From JAHRVQ01 sp964548025 (GTDB lineage Bacteria; Pseudomonadota; Gammaproteobacteria; Pseudomonadales; Azotimanducaceae), in NCBI GenBank assembly GCA_964548025.1, contig CAZJRI010000010.1:1-64000 (forward strand): 64,000 nucleotides of DNA, given 5' to 3'. The notes below the pieces were generated by a model. That model was not told the origin of the DNA and did no database searches. It saw only the letters and a program-made list of their open reading frames with translations. Positions 8,426 to 17,501 of the stretch are shown here, piece by piece. Numbering within the stretch: position 1 is the first letter of the stretch; the number at the start of each line of letters is the position of its first letter. Both the position numbers and the translations under genes were made by a program.

Positions 8426-9619
8426 ATGATATACGCAAAAAGCAGATGGGAGCGACTAACTTTCTCTGGCAGGGTGTCGGTTGAACAACAGCATGGCTCA
8501 CCACCGGGGAGATCTTTGGCGACACTAATCATCTTTGTTCTTCTTGCACTGATGGGCGTTGCAGCCTCGGCTGAGACCAGACCACTTGCACCCCTACCCG
8601 AGGTAGATATGCCGGGTGCGGCCAAGGTTAAACTTGGCAAGATGTTGTTCTTCGAGAAGAGACTCTCGGGAGACGCTGACCGTTCATGTGCAGACTGCCA
8701 TATCCCTGAGCAGGGTTGGGCTTTTCCAGAGCAGATGTCAATCGGCTACCCGGGCACCCTTCACTACCGCAATGCGAAGACGGTTATGAACGTACGCTTT
8801 GCAGACTATTTCTACTGGGACGCTCGCCTGGATGGCGGCAACGATCTGTCTACCCAGGCGCGAGACGCCATGACCGATGCGCACTTCATGTCTGCTGACG
8901 GGCGTATTATGGGGCAACGCCTGAAGCAGATCCCGGTTTACAATGACCTCTTCAGGGAAGCCTACAACGGTGAACCTTATTTCGGTCTTATCATCAAGGC
9001 TATAGGTGATTTCGAGAAGACTCTTGTCTCCAGGAATGTGCCTTTTGATAACTTTCTGAAAGGTGATGCAAACGCTATTTCAAGCAAGGCAAAAGCGGGT
9101 CTGGCTCTATTCAAAGGCAAAGCAGGATGCATCGAGTGTCACGACGGTATGATGCTTTCAGACGGAGATGTTCATGCGCTTGGTGTACCAGTAAATCCTG
9201 ATTTGTTTCTGACGGAACGCTACACGACCCTTCGATCTCAACAGATGTTTCTCGGTACGCCTAACTACTGGAATCTGAAACAGGATCCTGGCCACTTCGG
9301 GGTCGAAAAGAAGAACAGATATCTGGGCACTTTCCTGACACCATCTTTGAGAGAAGTTGCCAAAACAGCTCCTTATATGCACAACGGGATGTTGCCAACA
9401 TTGGAATCTGTGGTTGATTTCTATAACGAAGGTGGCGGAGAGGCGATCAACAAAGATCCAAGAATCAAACCACTCGGGCTGACATCAGCAGAAAAGACCT
9501 CCCTCGTCGAGTTTCTCAAGAGTCTGAGTGGTGAAGATCTGGGCATCCGAGCAGCCGATTTTGCTGAAGAGAAGATGCCTTCATATGAATTAAAGAAGTG
9601 GATAGGCGAGAGCAATTAA
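8426..9619 (+). CDS. idrP: MauG/CCP-like di-haem peroxidase, candidate IdrP subunit
   Basis: A 397-residue periplasmic di-haem c protein of the cytochrome c peroxidase/MauG family. An N-terminal hydrophobic segment (about 31-49, LATLIIFVLLALMG) ends in a signal-peptidase site near ASA. The haem motifs are CADCH (C88-C91-H92) and CIECH (C235-C238-H239), and the C-terminal haem domain shows the usual TPSLREVAKTAPYMHNG signature. Iodate reductase clusters characteristically hold two such peroxidases, thought to remove hydrogen peroxide or reactive intermediates. The start at ATG 8426 fits AAAGGTGG at 8413-8420; an upstream GTG (8417) and ATG (8423) are less well placed. It is followed by a paralogue and then the Rieske and molybdenum subunits. 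Confidence 0.85.
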   Translation: MIYAKSRWERLTFSGRVSVEQQHGSPPGRSLATLIIFVLLALMGVAASAETRPLAPLPEVDMPGAAKVKLGKMLFFEKRLSGDADRSCADCHIPEQGWAFPEQMSIGYPGTLHYRNAKTVMNVRFADYFYWDARLDGGNDLSTQARDAMTDAHFMSADGRIMGQRLKQIPVYNDLFREAYNGEPYFGLIIKAIGDFEKTLVSRNVPFDNFLKGDANAISSKAKAGLALFKGKAGCIECHDGMMLSDGDVHALGVPVNPDLFLTERYTTLRSQQMFLGTPNYWNLKQDPGHFGVEKKNRYLGTFLTPSLREVAKTAPYMHNGMLPTLESVVDFYNEGGGEAINKDPRIKPLGLTSAEKTSLVEFLKSLSGEDLGIRAADFAEEKMPSYELKKWIGESN

Positions 9620-9666
9620 TCGCAGTCAAAATTAATACTTTTCATTAGATAGAAAAGGTATGAAAA

Positions 9667-10917
9667 ATGAAAATGAATAGTCAAATAAAATCCGGAGCAT
9701 TGAGCCAGTTCTTAAGGGCAACAGTCGTCATGTGCATTGCCCTGCCAATTGCAAATCAGGTCTACGCGCAAACCGCCGTTGAAGTTATGAAGGACGGTAA
9801 GAAATATTTCGAGATCGACGGAGAACTGTTTCCTGCGCTTGAGGCGCTGGGTCCACCACCTATCCCCAGGGATAATCCCCAGTTGGTGGATGAAGACGGC
9901 TGGCCTCTTATAGATGATCCCAAGGTAAAACTCGGCAAGTTATTGTTCTTCGAACCCGCCCTGTCCGGTGACGGCAGTGTTTCCTGCCAGACCTGTCATG
10001 TTCAGGGCGCCGGTTGGGCGCTGAATACGGCTATCAGTCGAAGCTATCCCGGTCAGTCACACTGGCGCAATTCCCAATCAGTTGTCAATGCTGCCTATAT
10101 GAGCAAGCTTTTTTGGGACGGACATAAAGAGAGCCTTGAAACTCAGGCACCATCTGCCGCTAAAGGACTCGCAGGTAACGGCAAGACGCCAATGATGAGT
10201 GCCCGTCTGCAGATGATTCCTGAATACGTAGCGATGTTTAAGGAAGCTTTCGGCTCCGTCAGAAACCCAACAAAAGATGCCTGGCGCGCGATCTCAGCAT
10301 TTGAAAGGACCCTGACAAGCGTGGATTCGCCCGTTGATGAATATCTGCGGGGCGACGAGGAAGCCCTTGATGAATCTCAGATCCGAGGGCTGGACCTCTT
10401 CAATGGCAAAGCCCGGTGTATCATGTGTCACAATGGACCCCTGGCATCAGACGAAAAATTCTACAATCTCGGGGTCCCAAGACAACCACTCTTTTCAGAA
10501 ATTCCCAAAAACCAGATCGGCTTCAGATCACAGACGTATTCAGCCGGTGTGCCCGAAGAAGTATTCAGGAACGTTAAATCAGATCTGGGATTGTATTTCA
10601 AGTCTCACAATAAAGAGGATATGGGAAAATTCAGAACGCAGCCACTACGCTTCATTGAATATACGCCTCCTTATTATCACAATGGCGTTCTGGACGATCT
10701 TGAAGAGGTCGTCGACTTCTATGATGAGGGCGGTGGGGATGACTATGTGCTTGCGGACTTCGGCCGTGCAACCAAAACAAAGAAGCTGAAGAAACTGAAT
10801 CTCACCGACGAAGAAAAAGAGGATCTGGTCTATTTCCTCGAGGGATTCAGCGGAGAGGAAATAATTATCGAAATACCTGAACTACCGAAGCCACCCACCA
10901 GAGTATCAGTGAGATAG
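9667..10917 (+). CDS. idrP: Second MauG/CCP-like di-haem peroxidase, candidate IdrP subunit
   Basis: A 416-residue periplasmic di-haem c protein, paralogous to the one before it. The signal peptide (about 17-35) ends at QVYA. Haem motifs are CQTCH (C107-C110-H111) and CIMCH (C251-C254-H255); TPPYYHNGVLDDLEEVVDFY replaces the usual APYMHNG signature near the C-terminus. An extra segment of about 50 residues precedes the first haem domain. The ATG at 9667 has AAAAGGT seven bases upstream; an ATG at 9661 is in another frame and stops at once. The pair immediately before Rieske and AioA/IdrA-type genes is the main synteny argument for an iodate reductase. A protein-modifying MauG role is a weaker alternative. 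Confidence 0.85.
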   Translation: MKMNSQIKSGALSQFLRATVVMCIALPIANQVYAQTAVEVMKDGKKYFEIDGELFPALEALGPPPIPRDNPQLVDEDGWPLIDDPKVKLGKLLFFEPALSGDGSVSCQTCHVQGAGWALNTAISRSYPGQSHWRNSQSVVNAAYMSKLFWDGHKESLETQAPSAAKGLAGNGKTPMMSARLQMIPEYVAMFKEAFGSVRNPTKDAWRAISAFERTLTSVDSPVDEYLRGDEEALDESQIRGLDLFNGKARCIMCHNGPLASDEKFYNLGVPRQPLFSEIPKNQIGFRSQTYSAGVPEEVFRNVKSDLGLYFKSHNKEDMGKFRTQPLRFIEYTPPYYHNGVLDDLEEVVDFYDEGGGDDYVLADFGRATKTKKLKKLNLTDEEKEDLVYFLEGFSGEEIIIEIPELPKPPTRVSVR

Positions 10918-10955
10918 GTTAGGCTATGGGCAGATCCATTAAAAAGGAAAAGATC

Positions 10956-11513
10956 ATGAGTGATAAAACGCGACTTATAGCAAGCAACCTTGAGGAAGAC
11001 AGAGGTTGTCAGGTCAGCAGACGCCGGTTTCTTCAGGCAGCAACAATTGGTAGTGCATCGATGGCTATGCTGACCATACCAGGATGTGGATCCATGATGG
11101 CCCGAACGACGCCCTTGCCACGACAACTGGTCGCAACCATGGACAAACTGGTTATCGACAGGCCGGTTAATATCAGATTTCCTGACAGAAAATCCAGGTG
11201 CATGTTGATAAAACTTGGCGTCACTGCGGGAGGCGGGGTCGGGCCAGATGAAGATATCGTCGCTTTCAGCACGGCCTGCCCGCATATGGGGACTCCCCTT
11301 TTAGGGGGCTACAACGCCAAGCATAAAGGTATGGGGCCATGCCCTTCCCACCTGACCAGATTTGATCTGACCCGTTATGGGATCGTTGTATCAGGGCATG
11401 CGACAGAAAGTCTTCCGCAAATTCTGCTGGAAGAAGAGAACGGGAATATTTATGCAACCGGCATAAGAGGGTTGCTTTACGGACGATCTCATAATGGCGC
11501 GATGGAAGGCTAA
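10956..11513 (+). CDS. idrB: Tat-exported Rieske subunit, IdrB/AioB type
   Basis: A 185-residue small subunit of an arsenite-oxidase/iodate-reductase-type enzyme. The twin-arginine motif SRRRFLQ (21-27) with its hydrophobic stretch directs folded export; in this family it also carries the signal-less large subunit across the membrane. The Rieske [2Fe-2S] ligands are C108 and H110 (ACPHMG) and C129 and H132 (PCPSHLTRFD). I chose ATG 10956, with AAGGA at 10944-10948, over ATG 10926. The large-subunit gene starts 96 bases after the stop. The electron path would run between the Rieske cluster and a periplasmic cytochrome c. AioB is the alternative name if the complex proves to be an arsenite oxidase. 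Confidence 0.85.
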   Translation: MSDKTRLIASNLEEDRGCQVSRRRFLQAATIGSASMAMLTIPGCGSMMARTTPLPRQLVATMDKLVIDRPVNIRFPDRKSRCMLIKLGVTAGGGVGPDEDIVAFSTACPHMGTPLLGGYNAKHKGMGPCPSHLTRFDLTRYGIVVSGHATESLPQILLEEENGNIYATGIRGLLYGRSHNGAMEG

Positions 11514-11609
11514 CCCAGAAACCATAATGATGATAAGACCGGCAAATTATTTCTGGCGAGATTAAAGGTTGGCAATCCCCCGGAATACTGTGCGATGAGG
11601 AGTTAGAAA

Positions 11610-14294
11610 ATGACTGATACACCAAACTACATACCTGTTAGTGAAGTTCCGATCCCACCAGCAGACGCAGATCAATTCACCACCTGTTGCGACTATTGCG
11701 TTGTAGCCTGTGGATACAAGGTCTATCGCTGGCCCCTCGGCAAAGACGGCGGGCAGAACGCGTCGGAAAATGCCATGGGAGTTGATTTTCCGTTGCGACC
11801 ATTAGCGGGTGGCTGGATTAGCCCCAATATGCACAATGTGGTTACCGCGGAGGGTATAAAACAGAACGTCGTTATCATCCCCGACAAGGACTCAAAGGTT
11901 GTCAACCGGGGCGGTGATCACAGTATTCGCGGAGGCTGTATCGCACAGAAGTGCTACAACCCCGATACCGCGACCAGGGACCGACTTCAGTACCCGATGA
12001 TGCGCGTGAACGGCAAACTTGAGCGTATTTCCTGGGATGATGCCACGGATATATTTGCTGAAATGGCAAACTATGTTATCGACAAATACAGCGAGAATGC
12101 CTACGCCCAGAAACAATATTCTTATCAGTTCTTTGAGAATAATTATGCATTGACCAAACTGGCACTACGGCATATCAATACCCCGGCTCATGCTTTCCAT
12201 GACAATCCCGGTCATGCTCCCGATACTCCGGGATTTCGCGATGCCGGAATAGATAATTTTTCTGCTTCATATGATGACTGGTACGAGGCAGATGTCGTCT
12301 TTCTGAGTGGCACAGACCCGTTCGAGACGAAGACCATCATCTGGAACGAATTCATGATGCGAGGCAGCATCGAACACGGTCAGAAACAGATATTCGTCAA
12401 TCCACGAAAAACCTCTGGCGTTGCCTACGCTGAAGCCAATGGCGGTCTTCACCTTCAACTGATTCCAGGGACCGATACAGTTCTGCATATGGCGATTGCA
12501 CGTGTGATTCTTGAGAACGGCTGGGAGGACGCCGAGTGGCTCAAGAAGTTTCCACCTGCTAACAAGTGGGAATCCAACGAAGGATTTGGCCGTGGGATTC
12601 GCGATACGCCCTGGCAATGGCGGACAACCTGGGGACAGGTGCAGACCGATGGATTCGCCGACTACAAAAAGTGGGTTCTCTCCCAGAAGGAATCTGAACT
12701 GGATTATGCAGCGGAACTTTGCGGGGTACCTGCCGAGAAAATCGTCCAGGCAGCAGAAATAATGGCCAAACCCAGGGCAGATGGCAGTCGACCCAAGACA
12801 TCTATCGCCATTGAGAAGGGCAATTACTGGACAAATAACTATGGCAACACTGCTTCTGTGGCATCGCTGGGATTCTTATGCGGTGCCGGGAATCGTCCCG
12901 GCCAGATGATCAGCAGACTTGGCGGGCATCAGCGAGGCGGTAACAGCGGTGGATCTTATCCCCGCTCCAAAGGTCCGGAGAAGTTCTTCGGTCGCAGGCG
13001 AATGTCTCTCAACCTCGACAAGTGGATGGAGAACGGACACGTTCGAATGGCTTACGTGGTGGGCACGACCTGGGTTGGTGCCATGTCAGCTTCTCAGCAT
13101 CTTGAACAGGTAATGACAGATCTTACCCGCAGAAATCCTCATCAGATCAAGCGCAATGACAAAACCCACGCGATAGAGCAGATGAAAAAACGCGTGGATT
13201 CAGGCGGGACGCTTATCGTTAACCAGGATATATACCTTCGGGAGCCAATCGGCAGTGTACTGGCTGACTTTGTCTTTCCTGCGGCTACCTGGGGAGAAGA
13301 AGCATTCGTACGATCAAACGGTGAGCGTCGCATGCGAATCTACGACAAATTCTACGATGCACCTGGAGAGTCAAAGCCAGACTGGTGGATCGTTGGTCAG
13401 ATTGGTCAGAAAATGGGCTTCCCTGGATTTGACTGGAAGAGCTCCAACGAAGTCTATGAAGAAAGCATGCGCGGCAATCGCGGTGGCCGACGCGATTATG
13501 CCGTATTTCTTAAGTACGCAAAGAAAGCCGGTAAAACCGGCCATGATTTTTTGCGTGAACTCGGCACCGAGGGTATTCAGACACCTGTCCGCGAGGAAGA
13601 TGGTCAGATCGTTGGCACCAAGCGGTTTCACGACAGTACGTTAAAACTACCCGAAACCGGACCCGAGTCGCTGACCTGGATACACAAAATCTACAAGGGT
13701 TTCAAATCGCAGTCCGGTAAACCGCATCTGTTGAAGTCTCCCTGGTTTATCTTTGAGGATTTCTACAATGCCATCAAACCCAGAGACGATGAGTTATGGG
13801 TATCTTCTGGCCGCATGAATGAGATCTGGCAATCCGGTTTCGATGATGTTCAGCGCCGCAGTTATATTTCGCAACGCTGGCCAGAAAACATCCTGGAGAT
13901 ACATCCGGATGACGCCAAAGCCCGCGGCATTGAAAGTGGTGATTGGGTAGAAGCCTACAGTGATAGGATCGCAGTGCAGACAGGTGGTTTTATTCACCGC
14001 AGACTGGAGGATGCAATGTACACAGGGCTATTGAAAAATGGCCATATCACGTACAAGAGTGCATCCGTCAAGCTGGTTGCGATGGTAACGGATTCCGTCA
14101 GGGTGGGAACTACCTTCTCAATATGTCTGGTTGACCCCAAACAGGCAGTCAATGCACTTTCACCAAGTGTTACTGATCCAATGAGCGGCAACTATCGATT
14201 CAAACTGGGCGTCGGCCGGGTGAGAAAAACCGGCGAGAGTCCTTTCAAGGATGATCTGTCCAAGATGAGTTTTGCAAACAGGACCTTCAGCTAA
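11610..14294 (+). CDS. idrA: Molybdopterin catalytic subunit, IdrA/AioA type (probable iodate reductase)
   Basis: An 894-residue molybdopterin oxidoreductase of the arsenite-oxidase branch. The [3Fe-4S] motif C-x2-C-x3-C is at C27, C30, C34 (CCDYCVVACGYKVYRWP), almost the AioA pattern. There is no signal peptide, as expected for co-export with the Rieske subunit. R436 and H440 in RLGGHQRGG match the conserved Arg/His of the AioA pocket, but the segment that holds the other arsenite-binding residues (about 200-217, GHAPDTPGFRDAGIDNF) does not look like AioA. Together with the two neighbouring peroxidases this favours IdrA, which reduces iodate to iodide in the periplasm. A strong GAGGAG site precedes ATG 11610. 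Arsenite oxidase remains the alternative. Confidence 0.8.
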   Translation: MTDTPNYIPVSEVPIPPADADQFTTCCDYCVVACGYKVYRWPLGKDGGQNASENAMGVDFPLRPLAGGWISPNMHNVVTAEGIKQNVVIIPDKDSKVVNRGGDHSIRGGCIAQKCYNPDTATRDRLQYPMMRVNGKLERISWDDATDIFAEMANYVIDKYSENAYAQKQYSYQFFENNYALTKLALRHINTPAHAFHDNPGHAPDTPGFRDAGIDNFSASYDDWYEADVVFLSGTDPFETKTIIWNEFMMRGSIEHGQKQIFVNPRKTSGVAYAEANGGLHLQLIPGTDTVLHMAIARVILENGWEDAEWLKKFPPANKWESNEGFGRGIRDTPWQWRTTWGQVQTDGFADYKKWVLSQKESELDYAAELCGVPAEKIVQAAEIMAKPRADGSRPKTSIAIEKGNYWTNNYGNTASVASLGFLCGAGNRPGQMISRLGGHQRGGNSGGSYPRSKGPEKFFGRRRMSLNLDKWMENGHVRMAYVVGTTWVGAMSASQHLEQVMTDLTRRNPHQIKRNDKTHAIEQMKKRVDSGGTLIVNQDIYLREPIGSVLADFVFPAATWGEEAFVRSNGERRMRIYDKFYDAPGESKPDWWIVGQIGQKMGFPGFDWKSSNEVYEESMRGNRGGRRDYAVFLKYAKKAGKTGHDFLRELGTEGIQTPVREEDGQIVGTKRFHDSTLKLPETGPESLTWIHKIYKGFKSQSGKPHLLKSPWFIFEDFYNAIKPRDDELWVSSGRMNEIWQSGFDDVQRRSYISQRWPENILEIHPDDAKARGIESGDWVEAYSDRIAVQTGGFIHRRLEDAMYTGLLKNGHITYKSASVKLVAMVTDSVRVGTTFSICLVDPKQAVNALSPSVTDPMSGNYRFKLGVGRVRKTGESPFKDDLSKMSFANRTFS

Positions 14295-14413
14295 CACCTT
14301 ATTGAAGGTGCACCGGCAGAGGCACAATCTGATGAAACGTTCATGCTCTTTAGGGAGCCGGGTAACAGTATTGGGAGTTGAATTTGATCTTTCTCTCTGA
14401 AAGAAGATTTCTG

Positions 14414-14713
14414 ATGAATTGCTGTCTTTTTCTTCTATGCTTTGGCACCAGCTCTCTCTACGCAGATGATTCAGGCCAGGAACTGTTCGAAGAAAACTGT
14501 GCTGCCTGTCACGGTGATGACGGTGTTTCCATTCTTCCCGGGTCACCCAATTTCGCCAAGGGAGAAAGGCTTGAGAAATCAGATGACGAACTGCTCAAAT
14601 CCATTAACGATGGGCTAAACGTTATGCCGCCGTGGGATGGTGTTCTCAGCACGAAGCAAATGAAAGCCTGCCTTGACTATGTCCGTTCACTTTCTACATC
14701 TGCCAGCGAATGA
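14414..14713 (+). CDS. Periplasmic mono-haem cytochrome c
   Basis: A 99-residue class I cytochrome c with a signal peptide (MNCCLFLLCFGTSSLYA) and one haem site CAACH (C29-C32-H33). The distal methionine is probably in NVMPPWDGVL (IMPPW-type loop). ATG 14414 has GAAAGAAG seven bases upstream; a TTG at 14378 would give an unlikely extra leader. The stop overlaps the next start by four bases (ATGA), so it is translationally coupled to the twofold-repeat protein. It is the natural electron shuttle for the Rieske/molybdenum enzyme just upstream. Confidence 0.85.
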   Translation: MNCCLFLLCFGTSSLYADDSGQELFEENCAACHGDDGVSILPGSPNFAKGERLEKSDDELLKSINDGLNVMPPWDGVLSTKQMKACLDYVRSLSTSASE

Positions 14714-15345
14714 ATATGACAGGTCGTGTTATCGTGAGTCTTATGCTCACTGCCTGTGTCGCTGCAACCGCAGCAAATGGCAGAGGGACGGTCCATGCAA
14801 CAAGGATTGTCGATAATCCTGACAGCAGCAGGACTTTTGTTGAACCACTCGTATCTCTACCCTGGGAAGATGACAATATTCACTACGGGATACGCAAAGG
14901 CGTACCTGGCGCCTGCCGCCTGGCAGGTATGAGTGATTTTCTCAGCGACTATGTCGCCTGGTCAAAAAGTCAGGCCAGAGCAATCGCCGTCAACCATGAT
15001 GGTACGGTAGGCGACGTGTTGACCGGCTACTATATTGAATCCATGACCTGTATCCCCGATCCACCACCCTTGCCGGTCATTACAGCGAGCAATATTGCCC
15101 ACGGTCCCGACGGATCAGTTACCTATGAAATGCCGGTACTTCATCACGGCCCTGGTCGATTTCCAATCCACAGTGGTCATACAGGCGCATGCCGTTTGCT
15201 GGGGTATAGCAAACCGGTCAAGTATTCGCTGAAGTGGTCTGAGGGACGAGCAAGCAGTGTATCTCTGGATGCTGACGGGATGATATACACAAAAGTAACC
15301 GGGACCTATCTGACAGCGATGGAGTGTACAAATGATGTCGAATAG
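14710..15345 (+). CDS. Exported protein with two tandem GACRL-type repeats, function unknown
   Basis: A 211-residue exported protein not recognised as any named family. The N-terminus looks like a lipoprotein signal (SLMLTAC, lipid cysteine C16). Residues 59-114 and 151-206 are two copies of one 56-residue module. Both have GACRL-x-G-x-S, an aromatic pair Y-x3-W-S, a DG turn and a closing TGxY-x4-M-x-C. Each has two cysteines (C69 and C114; C161 and C206), likely a disulfide per module. It overlaps the cytochrome c stop by four bases and is in the redox island, so a surface or periplasmic accessory role there is probable. No catalytic residues stand out. Confidence 0.65.
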   Translation: MNMTGRVIVSLMLTACVAATAANGRGTVHATRIVDNPDSSRTFVEPLVSLPWEDDNIHYGIRKGVPGACRLAGMSDFLSDYVAWSKSQARAIAVNHDGTVGDVLTGYYIESMTCIPDPPPLPVITASNIAHGPDGSVTYEMPVLHHGPGRFPIHSGHTGACRLLGYSKPVKYSLKWSEGRASSVSLDADGMIYTKVTGTYLTAMECTNDVE

Positions 15346-15384
15346 ATTCTCTCATTTTGTGACAACGTAAAGGAAGATTGAGAA

Positions 15385-15810
15385 TTGCGATACCTAAAGC
15401 TGCCAATCAAGACCGTGTTTTCCAGAATGGTTAATACCTGGCAATTGTTCCTTTTTATATCCGTCATAATTATCGCAGCATCTGAAAGCCAAGAGGCTTT
15501 GGCCGATGCTGATGAGCTTGAGTCCATACAGTCGACCAGCGTAGATATTATCGACAATAACGTCGTTGGGGATAAGGTTCTGAGATTCTACCAGGGTGGG
15601 CGCGCAGAAATCGTCTGGACAACGGACAAACCACTTGAAATCCATCTGCATGGTTATGATGTTGAACTGACACTTGGTGTCGGTAACGACAATATCATGG
15701 CTTTCGATCTGTTTGCAGAGGGACGATTCCCCGTTACTGTTCACGCCCATTCGCATTCATCAGCATCACACGAACGAACCCTTCTATACGTAGAAGTGCA
15801 TCCCAGATGA
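15385..15810 (+). CDS. Small exported cupredoxin-like histidine-rich protein
   Basis: A 141-residue protein with an N-terminal hydrophobic export segment (about 19-33, WQLFLFISVIIIAA). The mature part is a small beta-rich domain with IHLHGYDVEL (about 84-93) and VTVHAHSHSSASH (about 117-129), a pattern seen in copper-binding cupredoxin-like proteins, but there is no cysteine in the C-terminal part, so no classic type 1 site. The start is TTG 15385, with AAAGGAAG at 15370-15377; ATG 15427 is possible but would shorten the signal. The stop overlaps the following membrane protein by four bases. A copper-carrier or copper-sensing role beside the multicopper oxidase is inference. Confidence 0.6.
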   Translation: MRYLKLPIKTVFSRMVNTWQLFLFISVIIIAASESQEALADADELESIQSTSVDIIDNNVVGDKVLRFYQGGRAEIVWTTDKPLEIHLHGYDVELTLGVGNDNIMAFDLFAEGRFPVTVHAHSHSSASHERTLLYVEVHPR

Positions 15811-17378
15811 CGAGGCTTATGAATCAGACTAATTCTCGCGGGGTGGCTGCCTGCCTGTTATTAGTTTTCTTCTTGTTCGGTGTAAATCAGGCATACGGTC
15901 ATGCATTCGGGCAACGCTTTGATCTCCCGCTTCCTCTTGACTACTACCTGGTTGGCGCAGCGGCAGCGGTACTGGTTTCATTCATACTTGTTGCCCTGTT
16001 TAGCAGGATTCCCTTCCGGGGGACCGCCGAGTACCCTCATATTGACCTCATGAAATGGCGTTGGGCGCGAGTCCTGGTCAGCCCGGGTCCCGTATTATTT
16101 ATTCGCATGGCGGCTTTTGCTCTCTTTGCCGTCACCCTGCTGGCGGGTATTATCGGACCCCAGGATCCTGCGAAGAACCTGCTGCCAACTATGGTGTGGA
16201 TCATCTGGTGGACAGGTCTCGCCTATTTTTGTGCACTCATTGGGGATCTCTGGAGATTGATCAATCCCTGGAATTCTTCCTACTCCTTTGCGGAGTACTT
16301 ATACAAGAAGTTCACCGGTAAGACGGGCCAGGCATCCCTCAACCTACAGTATCCCGCCTGGCTTGGGGTATGGCCGGCAAGCCTTATGTTCCTCGTATTC
16401 GTCTGGGGAGAACTGGTTTGGACCTCAAACGCCATTCCTTTCAACCTCGCAATTTCGACCTTGATCTACACAGTGATTACATGGCTCGGCATGTTCCTGT
16501 ACGGTAGAGAAACGTGGCTACAGAGGGGCGAGACATTCACCCTCTTTTTTGGCCTTCTCTCCCGATTCTCAGTAATGGAGATTAGAAAAGCATCCCCCGT
16601 GGAAACTTCTTCCGGGCTTGCGGTAACTCCCGTTTCCGGAAAAGAGTGGCGCTTGCGACCACTTGGTGCCGGGCTACTGGATGAGGCAAGAGTAACCCCG
16701 TCACTGATGGTTTTCGTAATTCTAATGCTTTCAACAGTAACATTTGATGGATTTATGGGTACGCCATTGTGGGCCCAGATCACTCAGTTTCTTCCTGACT
16801 GGCGACCTCTGCAACCGATCCTATTTCGTCTGGAAATGTGGGGAATCTATCGAGAAACTGCTCTGACGACGACTGGCCTGATTCTCTTCCCACTATTATT
16901 CACCAGTATCTATTTTTGTATTGCCTGGCTGATGAATCAGTATACGCCGTTCCTGAGCGCATCAACCCCCAACGAGAGCAAGCAGATGAGCACGTCAGAG
17001 GTAGCTGCTTATTTCGTATTTTCTCTTCTGCCTATCGCGTTTGCGTATCATCTGGCTCATTACTTCTCGTACCTTTTGATCGTAGGTCAGTTCATCATAC
17101 CGCTGATATCGGATCCATTTGGGCTGCAATGGGATCTATTTGGCACTCTCGACTACAAAGTCAATATCGCAATAGTGGGTGCCCGTACGGTATGGAACGC
17201 CTCCATTTTCAGCATTGTGGTGGGACATATTATTGCTGTCTATGTTGCTCATATTCTCGCACTCAGAATGTTCAACAACAGAAGAGACGCTCTGGTCAGT
17301 CAACTTCCGATGCTCATTCTGATGGTCTCATACACGGTATTGAGCCTGTGGATTCTTGCTCAGCCACTAATAGAATAA
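15807..17378 (+). CDS. Polytopic membrane protein of the FedB/'fenitrothion hydrolase' annotation group
   Basis: A 523-residue integral membrane protein with about ten hydrophobic segments. After a signal-like first segment it carries HAFGQRFDLPLPLDYYLVG (about 32-50), which I recognise from membrane proteins often annotated as fenitrothion hydrolase; the biochemical basis of that name for this group is weak, so the true role is open. Two further His-containing helices (AFAYHLAHYFSYLL, about 411-424) could bind haem or metal. It is coupled to the preceding cupredoxin-like gene by an ATGA overlap, so the two may form one unit, for instance a metal or redox relay at the inner membrane. Confidence 0.65.
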   Translation: MTRLMNQTNSRGVAACLLLVFFLFGVNQAYGHAFGQRFDLPLPLDYYLVGAAAAVLVSFILVALFSRIPFRGTAEYPHIDLMKWRWARVLVSPGPVLFIRMAAFALFAVTLLAGIIGPQDPAKNLLPTMVWIIWWTGLAYFCALIGDLWRLINPWNSSYSFAEYLYKKFTGKTGQASLNLQYPAWLGVWPASLMFLVFVWGELVWTSNAIPFNLAISTLIYTVITWLGMFLYGRETWLQRGETFTLFFGLLSRFSVMEIRKASPVETSSGLAVTPVSGKEWRLRPLGAGLLDEARVTPSLMVFVILMLSTVTFDGFMGTPLWAQITQFLPDWRPLQPILFRLEMWGIYRETALTTTGLILFPLLFTSIYFCIAWLMNQYTPFLSASTPNESKQMSTSEVAAYFVFSLLPIAFAYHLAHYFSYLLIVGQFIIPLISDPFGLQWDLFGTLDYKVNIAIVGARTVWNASIFSIVVGHIIAVYVAHILALRMFNNRRDALVSQLPMLILMVSYTVLSLWILAQPLIE

Positions 17379-17501
17379 CGGCATTTTATTTGCATGAATA
17401 ATGACCAGGACAGAAACAGAAATATATAACCAGGAACTGGGGCCTAAACTAGAGACAGCTTTAAACATAACTCAGAGAAACAAAAGTTTAGAAACCATGG
17501 T

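Noticed and set aside
11610..14294. Plain arsenite oxidase (aioA)
   Set aside because: The two linked di-haem peroxidases and the altered arsenite-pocket segment favour the iodate reductase type; no arsenic genes are nearby.
14295..14310. CACCTT-ATTG-AAGGTG hairpin just after the idrA-like stop as a terminator
   Set aside because: Stem of six with no T-run, and the genes downstream appear to continue the operon.
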